DNA of 64,000 bases from Paenibacillus silviterrae (GCF_030167925.1 NZ_JASKUT010000001.1:2542001-2606000), one strand, 5' to 3'; counted from the stretch's first letter, positions 1 through 8,908 are shown. Made by a program: numbers and translations. The notes: generated by a model not told the origin, from the letters alone.

Positions 1-486
1 GCTGTACAGCTTATCGAGCTCGTCATCCTTCTCCGCAAGGGCTGCGGCACGGTGAACGTTGCGCTCCGTATAGGACAGCAAACTCTCGCGAAGCATATCT
101 TTAGCGAGCAGCGTCATCTTAGGAATAATCTCCAGCGGCTTTACCAATTCCTCGCCCGCCAGGCGCAGGGCAATCTTGGCGATGTCTACGGCATGGTCGG
201 CAATCCGCTCGAGGTCCGTTGAAATCTTCATCGCCATGCCGATAATCCGCAGGTCGCTGGCCATGGGCTGCTGCAGAGCAATCAGCCGTACACATTTTTC
301 CTCAATCGCCAGCATCATTTCGTCGATTTGATCGTCCTCTTGAATGATCCGCTTCGCTAAAGCTTCATCCATTGCGGCCAAAGCTTCTACCGCCAGATGG
401 ATATGCTCTTCAACCTGTTTGCCCATCTTCAGCAGCTCTTGCTGCAGCTCATCAACCGCCTGATGAAAATTCGATCTCGTATCCAC
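1..486 (-). CDS. phoU: PhoU, phosphate uptake regulator (3' end cut by window)
   Basis: PhoU is a cytoplasmic helical protein that couples the Pst transporter to the PhoR kinase and dampens phosphate signalling. I translated the minus strand from a GTG at 486, which has a GGAG 9 nt upstream. The product has the PhoU helical-bundle pattern, including DLRIIGMAMKISTDLERIADHA around residues 69-90, close to the metal-binding E/D-x-x-D of the family. About 162 codons are present and the C-terminal part lies beyond position 1. The gene follows pstB by 18 bases and ends the pst operon. The identification is firm; the GTG start is likely because no better upstream start lies in frame. Confidence 0.93.
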   Translation of the reverse strand, partial: MDTRSNFHQAVDELQQELLKMGKQVEEHIHLAVEALAAMDEALAKRIIQEDDQIDEMMLAIEEKCVRLIALQQPMASDLRIIGMAMKISTDLERIADHAVDIAKIALRLAGEELVKPLEIIPKMTLLAKDMLRESLLSYTERNVHRAAALAEKDDELDKLYS

Positions 487-504
487 GACAATTCACTCCT
501 CAAT

Positions 505-1257
505 TTATCCGAAACGTCCGGTAATGTAGTCTTCTGTTCGCTGGTCCGACGGTGTGGTGAAAATTTTCTCCGTCTGGTCGGATTCAATCACTTCTCCGTT
601 AAGGAAGAACGAGGTGAAATCGGAGATTCTCGCCGCTTGCTGCATGTTATGGGTGACGATGACGATCGTATATTGATCGCGCAGCTCCCGAATCAGCTCT
701 TCAATCTTCAAAGTCGAGATCGGATCCAGCGCCGAGGTCGGCTCATCCATCAGCAAAATTTGCGGATTTACCGCTAGCGCGCGAGCGATACAAAGCCGCT
801 GCTGCTGACCGCCGGATAAACCGTATGCCGACTTTTTCAGGTTGCTGTTCACTTCCGTCCAAAGCGCGGCAGCCTTCAAGCTGCTCTCCACGATATGATC
901 CAGCTGCGTTTTGTCCGTAATGCCGTGAATACGCGGGCCATAGGCTACGTTATCATAGATTGACTTTGGAAAAGGATTCGGCTGTTGAAACACCATGCCG
1001 ATATTTTTGCGGAGCAGCTCCACATTCACATCCGGGTCGTAAATATTGGTGCCGTTAATCATGACATCGCCTTCGATACGAATCCCTTTAATCATATCGT
1101 TCATTCGGTTCAGCGTGCGCAGCAAGGTCGACTTCCCGCAGCCGGACGGACCGATGAAGGCCGTCACCGATTTTTCGCTAATTTCCATTTGAACGTTCTT
1201 CAAGGCATGAAACTCGGAATAATGCAAGTTTAAATTCTTGATGCTGACAATAGACAT
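505..1257 (-). CDS. pstB: Phosphate ABC transporter ATP-binding protein PstB
   Basis: This is the ATPase that drives high-affinity phosphate import through PstA/PstC. It has 250 residues, the usual PstB length. Walker A (GPSGCGKS) is at residues 36-43, the ABC signature LSGGQQQR near residue 148, and Walker [13 protein letters not shown] near residue 167, followed by the H-loop in [15 protein letters not shown]. The motif [16 protein letters not shown] is characteristic of PstB. It lies 12 bases after pstA and just before phoU in one operon, so it should be induced with pstS under phosphate starvation. Confidence 0.97.
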   Translation of the reverse strand: MSIVSIKNLNLHYSEFHALKNVQMEISEKSVTAFIGPSGCGKSTLLRTLNRMNDMIKGIRIEGDVMINGTNIYDPDVNVELLRKNIGMVFQQPNPFPKSIYDNVAYGPRIHGITDKTQLDHIVESSLKAAALWTEVNSNLKKSAYGLSGGQQQRLCIARALAVNPQILLMDEPTSALDPISTLKIEELIRELRDQYTIVIVTHNMQQAARISDFTSFFLNGEVIESDQTEKIFTTPSDQRTEDYITGRFG

Positions 1258-1269
1258 GTCCGGGTCCTC

Positions 1270-2139
1270 CTACAGCTTCCTCTGGTATTTGTTCCGCAAA
1301 AAGATAGCAAAAGCGTTCATGCTCAGCAGCATGATCAGCAGCACAATAATTCCCGCCGCGGCCACATTCTGAAACTCCGCCTGCGGCTGGCTCGCCCAGC
1401 TGAAGATCTGGATCGGCATGACGGTAAAGGTGTCGAATGGAGACCTCGGCAGGAAGGCGATATAAGAAACCGCTCCGATGACGATCAGCGGCGCCGTCTC
1501 TCCGATGGCACGGGATAAGGACAGAATCGTTCCCGTCAAAATTCCCGGCAAAGCCGAGGGCAATACCACGCGGACTATCGTTTGCCAGCGATTCGCTCCC
1601 AATGCGAAGGACGCATTGCGCAGCGATTGAGGTACGGTCTTCAAGGCTTCCTGCGACGAAACGATAATGATCGGCAGTACGAGCAAGGTCATCGTTAATG
1701 CGCCGGACAGAAGGCTGCGCTCCAAATGCATAACGCGCACAAATACGGTCAGTCCAAGCAAGCCGTATACGATCGAGGGAACGCCGGCCAAGTTCGCAAT
1801 ATTCGTTTGGATGAAACGGCTGAATGCCGTGTCCTTCGCATACTCTTCCAGATAGATCGCCGTAGCCACTCCAATGATGAAGGTAAGAGGAGCCGTGATC
1901 AGCATGAGCCAGAAGGTGCCGACAATGGCAGCCTTAATCCCGGCATTCGCTGGAATGCGGGAGGAAAAGTTCGTAAGAAAGTCCCAGTTCAACCAGCCTG
2001 CGCCTTGCACAAGCACCTGTATCAGCAATAACGCCAGCGCTACGACTCCGAAGCAGGTGGAAAGGTAAAACAGCTGATGGTATAGCTTGTTTTTACGTTT
2101 TCTTTTGCCGATATGCAGCAATTCTTCTCTCGATGCCAT
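1270..2139 (-). CDS. pstA: Phosphate ABC transporter permease PstA
   Basis: One of the two membrane permeases that form the phosphate channel. The 289-residue product has about six hydrophobic segments, starting with one at residues 25-48. The EAA loop that docks the ATPase is visible as EALKTVPQSLRNASFALGAN-RW near residues 164-185. The start codon overlaps the pstC stop by one base (TGATG), which points to translational coupling. It resembles PstC in fold but lacks PstC's longer N-terminus. Nothing in the sequence is unusual for the family. Confidence 0.96.
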   Translation of the reverse strand: MASREELLHIGKRKRKNKLYHQLFYLSTCFGVVALALLLIQVLVQGAGWLNWDFLTNFSSRIPANAGIKAAIVGTFWLMLITAPLTFIIGVATAIYLEEYAKDTAFSRFIQTNIANLAGVPSIVYGLLGLTVFVRVMHLERSLLSGALTMTLLVLPIIIVSSQEALKTVPQSLRNASFALGANRWQTIVRVVLPSALPGILTGTILSLSRAIGETAPLIVIGAVSYIAFLPRSPFDTFTVMPIQIFSWASQPQAEFQNVAAAGIIVLLIMLLSMNAFAIFLRNKYQRKL

Positions 2140-3053
2140 CAGTATTCCTCCCTGAACTTTTTAGAGATGTAGCCGGCCAGTATATTCATAGCCAGTGTCA
2201 TGACAAACAGCGTAATCCCTACCGCATAAATCGTTAAATACTCCACCGAGCCGTGCTGGGTATCCCCCGAGCTGACAGCTACGATATATGCCGTCAACGT
2301 CTGAATGCTCTCGAGCGGGTTAAAGGACAGATGCGCCAGATTCCCTGCCGCCAATGTCACAATCATGGTTTCTCCGATCGCACGGGACAAGCCCAGCACG
2401 AAAGAAGCCACAATACCGGAGAGCGCTGCGGGAACGACGATTTTGACCGCCACCTCGAATCGGGTCGCGCCAAGGGCGTAAGCTCCGTTGCGAAGGGAAA
2501 TCGGAACGGCCACCATGGCATCCTCACTCATCGAGGAGATGATAGGAATGATCATAATGCCCACCACAATTCCCGCACTTAAGGCGTTAAAAATTTCCGT
2601 CTGCGGGATCAGGAACTGCAAAATCGGGGTGACGAACGTTAATGCGAAAAAGCCATACACAATCGTCGGAATCCCTGCCAATATTTCCAGCACCGGCTTC
2701 AAAATATTTCGAACACGGGCCGGGGCATACTCACTTAAATAGATCGCGCTGCCCAAACCGACTGGAATCGCTACAATACTGGCAATTACGGTAATCAGGA
2801 GCGTACCTGTAATCAGAGGAAGAACACCGAACTTCGGATCGCTGAACAGCGGAGTCCACTCGGTCCCCGTGATGAAATCAAACAGCGGCACCTCACGGAA
2901 AAAGCCGATCGATTCAAAAATCAGGATGGCCACAATGCCAATCGTCGTAAAGATCGAAATAATGGCGAAGAATGCCAAAATCTTAGGTATCAGCACATCG
3001 GACGAAATCATGCTCTTTTTCTTTTTTAGATCTGTTGTTTGTCCCATTCCCAT
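2139..3053 (-). CDS. pstC: Phosphate ABC transporter permease PstC
   Basis: The partner permease of PstA. It has a lysine-rich cytoplasmic N-terminus, six predicted membrane segments, and the EAA-type loop (SMSEDAMVAVPISLRNGAYALGA, roughly residues 175-200) that contacts PstB. I chose the ATG at 3053 because GGGGGA lies a few bases upstream. A GTG at 3065 overlaps that ribosome site and is less likely, and an ATG at 3047 is also possible. About 108 bases separate it from pstS, with no obvious full terminator, so it is read as part of the same operon. Confidence 0.95.
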   Translation of the reverse strand: MGMGQTTDLKKKKSMISSDVLIPKILAFFAIISIFTTIGIVAILIFESIGFFREVPLFDFITGTEWTPLFSDPKFGVLPLITGTLLITVIASIVAIPVGLGSAIYLSEYAPARVRNILKPVLEILAGIPTIVYGFFALTFVTPILQFLIPQTEIFNALSAGIVVGIMIIPIISSMSEDAMVAVPISLRNGAYALGATRFEVAVKIVVPAALSGIVASFVLGLSRAIGETMIVTLAAGNLAHLSFNPLESIQTLTAYIVAVSSGDTQHGSVEYLTIYAVGITLFVMTLAMNILAGYISKKFREEY

Positions 3054-3161
3054 TAATTCCCCCACAGCATGTTATACTGTGAAAACCGTGACACCCCCTA
3101 GCTTACCTACGGGACGCCACGGCTCTCGCTTTCTATCTGCTTGCGCTTTTCAAATGTAAGC

Positions 3162-4166
3162 TTACTTCAAAGCTTCCAGATTCTTGTTCATGGTTTCTTG
3201 CGGAAGCTTAATGTATTTCACGGCTTCTACCAGCTTGGTACCTTCGGCACTGTTGTAGTATTTCAAGAACTCTTTAATATGCGGCTGCTCCAGCGCTTTT
3301 TTCGTAGGGTATACATAGATATATCTGGACAGCGGAGCATACGTCATTTTTTCAATAGTCTCCAAAGACGGAGCAATAGCAGGAGAATTCGCATCCTTCT
3401 TGATCGCAACGGCGTTCAGCTTCGCTTCATTCTCTTTGTAGTATGCATATCCGAAGTAACCCATCGCGAACTCATCGCCGGCTACGCCCTTAACAAGTAC
3501 ATTGTCGTCCTCGGACGGTGTGTAATCGCTGCGGGATTCCTTTGCCTTCCCGTTGATTGCTTCCGTGAAAAATTCGAACGTACCGGAAGCCGTACCCGGG
3601 CCGTACAGTTTGATTTCCTTATCCGGCCACTCCGGACGAATTTCGTTCCACTTCTTGATTGTGCTGTCCTTCTGCCATACCTTCTTCAGCTCTTCAACCG
3701 TCATTTCTTTGGCGAAGGTATTCTTCTTGTTCACTACTACCGTAATTCCGTCAAGCGCCACCGGCATTTCGATGACTTCGGTGTTTTGCTTCGTTTTCAG
3801 TTCGTCCTTTTCTTCTTGCTTAAACTTACGGGACATATCGGCAATGTCAATTTCGCCGCCGATCAGCTTCTTCGCTCCGTTCGAGGAGCCGGATTCGCCT
3901 ACGGTGATTTTGACATCTTTATTTTTCTTCATGAATTCTTCCGCCATAGCCTGGGAAATCGGGAATACCGTCGAAGAACCGTCGATTTTGATTTCACCCT
4001 TCAGACCTGCAGGGGCCGGAGCAGCTGTGTTGTTTCCGCCTTGCGGTGCCGGTGCGGAACCTTGTGTGTTGTCGTTCGTTGCTGTTTTTCCGCATGCCGC
4101 AAGAGACATTGCAAGAATAACAGAAGAAAGTACGATCGTTCCTTTACGTGCCAAAACCTTTAACAA
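3162..4166 (-). CDS. pstS: Phosphate-binding lipoprotein PstS
   Basis: The membrane-tethered receptor that hands phosphate to PstC/PstA. A signal peptide ends in the lipobox LAAC near residue 25, and a low-complexity linker rich in T, N, P, A and G follows. The PBP-like domain shows IDGSSTVFPI and GSSNGAKKL near the N-terminal lobe and GPGTASGTFEFF in the second lobe, the residues expected to wrap phosphate. TTG at 4166 is the preferred start because AAGGAG lies 8 bases upstream; a GTG at 4175 would overlap that site. As first gene of the operon it lies behind a PhoP-box-like array on its own strand. Confidence 0.96.
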   Translation of the reverse strand: MLKVLARKGTIVLSSVILAMSLAACGKTATNDNTQGSAPAPQGGNNTAAPAPAGLKGEIKIDGSSTVFPISQAMAEEFMKKNKDVKITVGESGSSNGAKKLIGGEIDIADMSRKFKQEEKDELKTKQNTEVIEMPVALDGITVVVNKKNTFAKEMTVEELKKVWQKDSTIKKWNEIRPEWPDKEIKLYGPGTASGTFEFFTEAINGKAKESRSDYTPSEDDNVLVKGVAGDEFAMGYFGYAYYKENEAKLNAVAIKKDANSPAIAPSLETIEKMTYAPLSRYIYVYPTKKALEQPHIKEFLKYYNSAEGTKLVEAVKYIKLPQETMNKNLEALK

Positions 4167-4214
4167 CTTGACCACTCCTTGATCTAATTTGTTTTTTTCG
4201 AACTCACAATTGCT

Positions 4215-4268
4215 ATGTTACGGCTCATTTGTTTTCGCAATTTCGAAGTTTTGTAAACGGAATGTTAA
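4215..4268 (-). promoter_or_regulatory. PhoP-box-like array and -10 of the pst operon
   Basis: On the minus strand, TTAACA (4268-4263) and TTTACA (4257-4252) are spaced exactly 11 bases apart. Weaker 11-base-phased copies follow (TCGAAA 4246-4241, AAAACA 4235-4230). Bacillus PhoP binds tandem TT(A/T/C)ACA hexamers with this spacing on the coding strand of activated genes. A possible -10, TAACAT, lies 9 bases further at 4220-4215. Two half-sites are strong and two weak, so the site is probable rather than proven. Confidence 0.65.
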
Positions 4269-4320
4269 AACTACAAGTCTTCGAATCCGTTCTACAAGAT
4301 TCTCCTTGACGCGAGGAAGT

Positions 4321-4359
4321 TTCGACAACAATTTACACTGGCTTAACATAACGCTGACC
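4321..4359 (+). promoter_or_regulatory. Second PhoP-box-like array, facing the chemoreceptor gene
   Basis: On the plus strand, TTTACA (4332-4337) and TTAACA (4343-4348) are 11 bases apart. They are flanked in phase by poorer matches, TTCGAC (4321) and CTGACC (4354). The orientation matches activation of the chemoreceptor gene at 4423, about 60 bases downstream. Candidate -10 boxes are weak (CTATTT 4367, TAAGAT 4380). It could instead contribute to pstS control on the other strand. Confidence 0.5.
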
Positions 4360-4422
4360 TTTTTCGCTATTTCATTGTGTAAGATATAGGCAAATAGATA
4401 TAGGTAAAAGGAGAGGGTAGTC

Positions 4423-6324
4423 ATGGCAAAGGGTCGCGGGAAATTCTCTTTATCCGTATTAACTATGAGAGGGAAGCTGCTTATCGGATTTGCGTTCATT
4501 CTATTGATCGTTTCCGGGATGTCAGCCTATCAATGGATTCAAGCCGATCTGATGAAGGAACAAATTCTGTTTCAGAACGCGCAGGTGGATAAGCAGTTTC
4601 TCGCATCCGCACTGAAGCAGTCGGCGAACACATTGGATGCGCTAAAGTCCAGCATGATGGTTTCGAAGAAGGAAGACATCGCCGAGCCTTATAATAAAGA
4701 AAGAGCTCACTTCTACGAACTTGTTGAGAAGATTGCGGGAACGGCCGGAACCTCGGATGAGCGAAAATGGAGTGCCAAGCTGACGAATACTTCGAAGGAA
4801 TTCACCGCTACCTTTGACGCAGCGCTTGCCGTGGTCAAGAACAAATCCCTCCCGCCCCAGGAAATGAGCAAGCAGCTGGAGTCGCTCCATGAGCAGTCCC
4901 AAGTACATAAAGAATACATTTTCGAGCTGACCGATCAGTTTAATGAGGTGTACTCGCAGGACGCGGACGCGGCGGTAGCGAGCTCGAAGGTGCTGCTCAG
5001 CCGTTCCGCGGCGGTCTCTCTCTTTGCACTGATCACCGTCGTCGTCGTTACCGTTGCCGTAGCCTTGATCGTCATTCGTTCCTTCACCCGGCCTCTTCGC
5101 CGATTGCAGGCTGCCGTTCAACGCATAGCGGAAGGAGATTTGCGGCACAAGATTCATAGTAAATCGAAGGACGAGCTTGGAATGCTCAGCCAAAGCTTCG
5201 ATCACATGGTGGATCAAGTCAACCGCATGCTGCGCCATACGAAGGATATTGCCGGCTCTCTATCGGAGCATTCCCGATCCTTCCATGAGCTGTCCGGAGC
5301 TACCGCCGCGGCCAATCAGGATGTAGTACGCGCGATCCAGGAAATTTCCGTCGGCTCGGAGCAGCAGGCGGTTCAATCGGAGCAGAGCACTCTGATCATT
5401 GCCGATTTGGAGAAGGAAATACTGAATATTGCCGACTCTGCGACAGCCATGCAGCGCAAAAGCCGTGAAGTATCGTTTAACACGCATACCGGTTCGGCTT
5501 CGATGGATGCGTTAAAGGCAGCGGTAGCGGAATCGGAGGAGATGCTGAAGAAGGTTTACATGGCGATGGAGACCTTGACGAGCAGCTCGAATCAAATTGC
5601 TAAAATCGTAAGCACCATCACGGAAATTTCCACTCAAACGAATGTATTGTCACTGAATGCAGCCATTGAAGCGGCGCGCGCCGGCGAGCACGGCAGAGGC
5701 TTCTCTGTCATCGCGGAAGAGGTTCGCCTCCTCTCGACCCAAACGAACGAATCGTCGCAAACGGTAAGCCGGATCATTTCCTCCTTGGTTTCCCAGACAC
5801 AGGAGCTTCACCAGCAGATCGGAATCACACGACAGTCCTTCGACCAGCAGCGGGACAAGATGGATGACAGTGTAGAAGCATTCGCTGAAATTCGCGTATC
5901 CATGGACGAGCTGTCGGAGCAAGTTCAGCAAATCCACGGACGCATCGAACAGGTCATGCAGAAAAACAGCCAGCTGATTGATTCGGTGCAGTTCGTGAGC
6001 GCGATTGCACAGCAGTCGGCTGCCGGAATCGAGGAGGTCAATGCCGTGTCCGTGCAGCAGGACATGGCAATTCGACGGGTGGCCGAGCAGGCCGACGATA
6101 TTTTGGTCCTCTCGCAGGAGCTGTTTGAAGAGATCAGCCGTTTCCAGATCAATGAGGAAGTCGAGATGGATAGCGCGATGGAGCGAGGGTCGGTTTTACC
6201 GAAGCCTGCTGCAATTGGAGTTGGGGTTCCTTTTGAAACACCTACTGAAGCACCCTCTATGGCACCCAAAATGAATGAGAAGGAAAAAGAAAAGGATGAA
6301 GAGAAAAAGCTCGTTATGATATAA
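4423..6324 (+). CDS. Methyl-accepting chemotaxis protein
   Basis: A transmembrane chemoreceptor that would signal to CheA/CheW. It has a first membrane segment at about residues 18-40, a helical extracellular sensor of about 155 residues (probably a four-helix-bundle type), a second segment at 196-218, a HAMP domain at 219-271 and the coiled-coil signalling domain to about 590. The highly conserved hairpin tip is at about 404-436 ([20 protein letters not shown]). The C-terminus is a proline-rich then Lys/Glu-rich tail without an evident CheR-binding pentapeptide. AGGAG lies 9 bases before the ATG. It is divergent from pstS across a region with two PhoP-like arrays, so its ligand or expression may be tied to phosphate. 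The ligand is unknown. Confidence 0.93.
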   Translation: MAKGRGKFSLSVLTMRGKLLIGFAFILLIVSGMSAYQWIQADLMKEQILFQNAQVDKQFLASALKQSANTLDALKSSMMVSKKEDIAEPYNKERAHFYELVEKIAGTAGTSDERKWSAKLTNTSKEFTATFDAALAVVKNKSLPPQEMSKQLESLHEQSQVHKEYIFELTDQFNEVYSQDADAAVASSKVLLSRSAAVSLFALITVVVVTVAVALIVIRSFTRPLRRLQAAVQRIAEGDLRHKIHSKSKDELGMLSQSFDHMVDQVNRMLRHTKDIAGSLSEHSRSFHELSGATAAANQDVVRAIQEISVGSEQQAVQSEQSTLIIADLEKEILNIADSATAMQRKSREVSFNTHTGSASMDALKAAVAESEEMLKKVYMAMETLTSSSNQIAKIVSTITEISTQTNVLSLNAAIEAARAGEHGRGFSVIAEEVRLLSTQTNESSQTVSRIISSLVSQTQELHQQIGITRQSFDQQRDKMDDSVEAFAEIRVSMDELSEQVQQIHGRIEQVMQKNSQLIDSVQFVSAIAQQSAAGIEEVNAVSVQQDMAIRRVAEQADDILVLSQELFEEISRFQINEEVEMDSAMERGSVLPKPAAIGVGVPFETPTEAPSMAPKMNEKEKEKDEEKKLVMI

Positions 6325-6359
6325 TGGGATGGATGATAAACTCTGGTTGTGAAGCACAC

Positions 6360-6410
6360 ACCGAGGATGAGAACCAGCAATAGGCTGCTCTCGTCCTCGG
6401 TTATTTTTTT
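6360..6410 (+). terminator. Rho-independent terminator after the chemoreceptor gene
   Basis: A 13-base stem (6360-6372 with 6389-6401, one G-T pair) closes a 16-base loop and is followed by a run of T at 6404-6410. Confidence 0.85.
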
Positions 6411-6428
6411 GCCAATGGAGGGATGAGT

Positions 6429-7103
6429 TTGATTGGTTACTTTGAGCAGAAACACGGAGAGTGGCTCTTGGGGCATCAGAAGCGCAGATCCGGCGAACGG
6501 CTGCGGAGGCTGCTGGAGGGGCACGCACATGCTGAGAAGCTTTTTCTGGAGAAGGTGTGGTGGCCGGCCTTCGGCAGCTTCGAGGGGTTACATCCCGAAT
6601 ACGAGGTGTACGACTTTCGGGATGGTGTCAGGTACCTTGACTTTGCCTTAATAGAAGGCTCTCTTCGATTAGCGATAGAAATAGACGGGTATGAATCCCA
6701 CGTGCAGCGGATGAGCCGGAGCCAGTTCTCCGACCAATGGGTTCGGCAGAATCACCTGATTATCGATGGCTGGAGGGTTCTGCGTTTCACTTACGATGAT
6801 GTGAAGGATCGCCCGAGACGGTGCGAACAGCTGCTGCAGCAGTTTATGGGGCGTGTGCTTGGCTCGAAGACTGTCAGTGGGGAACTGAGCTACGTGGAGA
6901 AGGAGATTTTGCGGCAAGCACTTCGGCAAACAGCCGGATTCACCCCCGGGGATACGGGCCGCTGGCTCGACGTGCAAGGTCAGACAGCCCGCAAGCTGCT
7001 GCATGCGCTGCACGAGAAGGGCTATTTGCTTGTTAAGGGAAGCGGCACTAAGCGGATTCGCTCCTATATGGTAAACCCGGCGAGGGTTTCCGAATGGCTG
7101 TAG
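6429..7103 (+). CDS. DUF559/Vsr-like endonuclease domain with C-terminal winged helix
   Basis: The first 145 residues fit the PD-(D/E)XK nuclease fold of DUF559/Vsr-like proteins: a helix with an acidic residue (FLEKVWWP), then YLDFAL, then IEIDG and H a few residues on, then GWRVLRFTYDDV. The putative catalytic D, E and D are therefore intact. Residues from about 155 to the end look like a winged-helix DNA-binding domain (QTARKLLHALHEKGYL). TTG at 6429 is preferred because GGAGG lies 7 bases upstream; the ATG at 6423 abuts that site. It stands alone after a terminator. Its 3' end is copied in the duplication at 7423. No methylase is nearby, so a repair or restriction role is only a guess. 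Confidence 0.7.
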   Translation: MIGYFEQKHGEWLLGHQKRRSGERLRRLLEGHAHAEKLFLEKVWWPAFGSFEGLHPEYEVYDFRDGVRYLDFALIEGSLRLAIEIDGYESHVQRMSRSQFSDQWVRQNHLIIDGWRVLRFTYDDVKDRPRRCEQLLQQFMGRVLGSKTVSGELSYVEKEILRQALRQTAGFTPGDTGRWLDVQGQTARKLLHALHEKGYLLVKGSGTKRIRSYMVNPARVSEWL

Positions 7104-7349
7104 TCGTTTAGCGTGAAAAAATCGTTTTACACCGCGGAGTTTCGCCAAATCACCACCGGTAGCGTTATAAAATCATCTTACAGACCTCCATGTTAGCGAT
7201 TCGCGGGATGAACTCCGTCTGTAAAAACAAAAAATCACCTTACATCTCCTCTATGCGCCGGGCATGGACTTGTAAGGTGTTTTTTTCACTTTACGCGGCC
7301 GCGGCCGCGGTGCGTTACGGTTGCGGTCGCAATCGCGCCGGTGGCCGAC
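7051..7349. repeat. Tandem duplication, copy 1
   Basis: This stretch covers the last 53 bases of the nuclease-like gene and the following intergenic DNA. It recurs almost base for base, with an offset of 372, from 7423. Homology to copy 2 ends at the common sequence CGGTGGCCGAC at 7349 and 9024. It contains no gene of its own. Instead it has a hairpin (7231-7286) and three copies of the 14-mer AAAATC-N3-TTACA at 7118, 7169 and 7231. Confidence 0.85.
7231..7286. terminator. Hairpin in copy 1, bidirectional terminator-like
   Basis: CACCTTACA (7236-7244) pairs with TGTAAGGTG (7271-7279), and an inner ATGC/GCAT stem lies between them. A-rich sequence precedes the stem and T7 follows it, so either strand could terminate. 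It would end the nuclease-like transcript. It matches the hairpin at 8909-8967. Confidence 0.6.
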
Positions 7350-7425
7350 GCAGGCAGCTTCACGATCATGAGCACCGCATCCCCGAACGAAGCTCAGGAA
7401 CTGCTCACCGCCTGCTATCGCTAGC
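7350..7425 (-). pseudogene. Remnant of the IF-3-like gene
   Basis: Read on the minus strand, this piece encodes FGDAVLMIVKLPA, which aligns with SGDAVLLVVKLQG in the intact IF-3-like gene at 9040-9513. The DNA around CGGGGATGCGGTGCT is identical between the two. An in-frame stop precedes it and the rest of the gene is missing. It looks like the leftover of a duplicated IF-3-like gene after a large deletion. The match is short, so confidence is moderate. Confidence 0.5.
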
Positions 7426-7585
7426 GGATTCGCTCCTATACGGTAAACCCGGCGAGGGTTTCCGAATGGCTGTGGTCGTTTAGCGTGAAAAAATCGTTTT
7501 ACACCGCGGAGTTTCGCCAAAGCACCACCGGTAGCGTTATAAATGGACCTCTGTCAAGAAAGTAGACACTCCGTTAAGTGAACCC

Positions 7586-8413
7586 TTAAGCAGCCTTCTT
7601 AAAACGCGCAGCAAATTTAACCGGCGATACATAACCGATTGCACTGTGGATTCGCTTACGGTTGTAGAAGAACTCAATATATTGAAAAATGGCTTCATAA
7701 GCCTGCTGCTTCGTTTTAAACTTGGTGCGGTAAATAAGCTCCTTCTTTAATATGCTGTGAAATGACTCGATACAAGCGTTGTCATAGCAGTTCCCTTTTC
7801 GGCTCATGCTGGCTTTCATTGAGTAAGCCTTCAACTTCTTACGGTATTCATCTGAGGCATACTGTGAACCGCGGTCTGAATGATGGATGAGCCCTTTCCG
7901 AGGTTTCTTGGCCTCATAGGCGGCTTGTAACGTGTCTACAACTAAGTCTGTGGTCATTCGATCGTAAAGGCGCCAGCCGACGATCTCACGCGTGCATAAG
8001 TCTAAGATGCTGGCAAGGTACAATCGGCCCTCTCGGCAAGGGATGTAGGTAATGTCTGCTACCCAGACCTTCTCTGGCTTCTTCACATCAAATTCCTGAT
8101 TCAGGATGTTTGGAGCGATAGGCAGATCATGGTTAGAGTCGGTTGTCTGTACCTTAAATTTTCGAGAAACGCACGAACGCAGCCCTAGCTCCTTCATGTA
8201 GAGACTGACTGTGCGCTCTGAAATCTTAAACTGTTCAGCCCATAGTAAACGGGTGATCTTGGGGCTGCCATATCTTCCATGAGAGTCGTGAAAATGGTAG
8301 GAAATCCGCTCCATCACCTTCGTCTTCCGTTTCTCTCGCTCACTTGCTGTAGCCGTTTGCCACTTGTAAAACCCGCTCCTGGATACCTGCAGCACTTTGC
8401 ACATCTTCTCCAT
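7586..8413 (-). CDS. IS3-family transposase OrfB (DDE integrase domain)
   Basis: This is the catalytic subunit. An N-terminal HTH_21-like part (VSRSGFYKW) is followed by the rve integrase core. The DDE residues are visible in VWVADITYIP, IHHSDRGSQY and IESFHSILKKE. The frame stays open upstream of the ATG to about 8455, encoding LRFQFIEDHRSEFR in the -1 frame relative to the end of orfA. The functional product is therefore probably an OrfAB fusion made by -1 frameshifting at the A-rich end of orfA (AAAGAAAAG). The 275-residue form starting at 8413 may also be made. Confidence 0.92.
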   Translation of the reverse strand: MEKMCKVLQVSRSGFYKWQTATASEREKRKTKVMERISYHFHDSHGRYGSPKITRLLWAEQFKISERTVSLYMKELGLRSCVSRKFKVQTTDSNHDLPIAPNILNQEFDVKKPEKVWVADITYIPCREGRLYLASILDLCTREIVGWRLYDRMTTDLVVDTLQAAYEAKKPRKGLIHHSDRGSQYASDEYRKKLKAYSMKASMSRKGNCYDNACIESFHSILKKELIYRTKFKTKQQAYEAIFQYIEFFYNRKRIHSAIGYVSPVKFAARFKKAA

Positions 8414-8451
8414 TCGAAATTCGGAGCGGTGATCTTCAATGAACTGGAACC

Positions 8452-8769
8452 TTAGTTCTTTTCTTTGCTGAAGATGTGCAGAGCCTTTTTTAAAATGGCC
8501 AGCTCCTCCTGGAGATCGGCTATCTCCTGATCTTTTTTCTTGGCTTCGCGTTCTTTTGCTGCCAATTCTTCTTTCATTTGACGAAGCTTTTCCGGGTTGG
8601 CTAGCGGCTCATTTTCAAATGAACGGTACTGAGACATCCAGTTGTGGATTGTTCCTGCCGGAATGTTCAGCTCCGCCGCGATTTCCGGCACCGTCTTGGT
8701 CTGTTCTTGTACGTATTTGACTGTCTGCTTTTTAAATTCTTCATTGTAACGCTGCCGTTGATCTCCCAT
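8452..8769 (-). CDS. IS3-family transposase OrfA (helix-turn-helix)
   Basis: This is the DNA-binding subunit, with an HTH_Tnp_1/IS3 OrfA domain (RYNEEFKKQTVKYVQE, then IPAGTIHNWMSQYRSF) and a C-terminal coiled coil rich in K/E (AAKEREAKKKDQEIADLQEELAILKKAL in shorter heptads) that serves for oligomerisation. ATG 8769 has GAGGTG 6 bases upstream; a GTG at 8778 overlaps that site. The stop at 8452 lies within the probable frameshift window leading into orfB. Confidence 0.9.
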   Translation of the reverse strand: MGDQRQRYNEEFKKQTVKYVQEQTKTVPEIAAELNIPAGTIHNWMSQYRSFENEPLANPEKLRQMKEELAAKEREAKKKDQEIADLQEELAILKKALHIFSKEKN

Positions 8770-8908
8770 GGTGGACACCTCATTGTTCTTTGCTAAGTTA
8801 ATTATCTAACTTCACTTAACGATGTGTCCACTTTTTATTCTAGCTGCAAAAATCATCTTACAGGCCTGCATGTTAGCGATTCGCGGGATGAACTCCGTCT
8901 GTAAAAAC

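Larger units (their letters stand above)
7544..8848 (-). mobile_element. IS3-family insertion sequence, complete
   Basis: The element is 1305 bases long. Its ends are imperfect inverted repeats of about 38 bases: both begin TG and share GTTAAGTGAA and an AAAGT-GACAC core. It is flanked by a 3-base direct repeat AAA (7541-7543 and 8849-8851), and the uninterrupted sequence survives in copy 1 at 7164-7180, which proves the insertion point. It carries orfA and orfB with a -1 frame relationship, the IS3-family layout (IS150/IS3 type). All catalytic residues look intact, so it may be active. Confidence 0.92.

Noticed and set aside
3141..4182. Long plus-strand open frames overlapping pstS
   Set aside because: They are antisense shadows of a clear pstS gene, with no ribosome site or known family.
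7190..7483. A 97-codon frame inside the duplicated intergenic region
   Set aside because: It crosses a terminator-like hairpin and the duplication junction and has no ribosome site.
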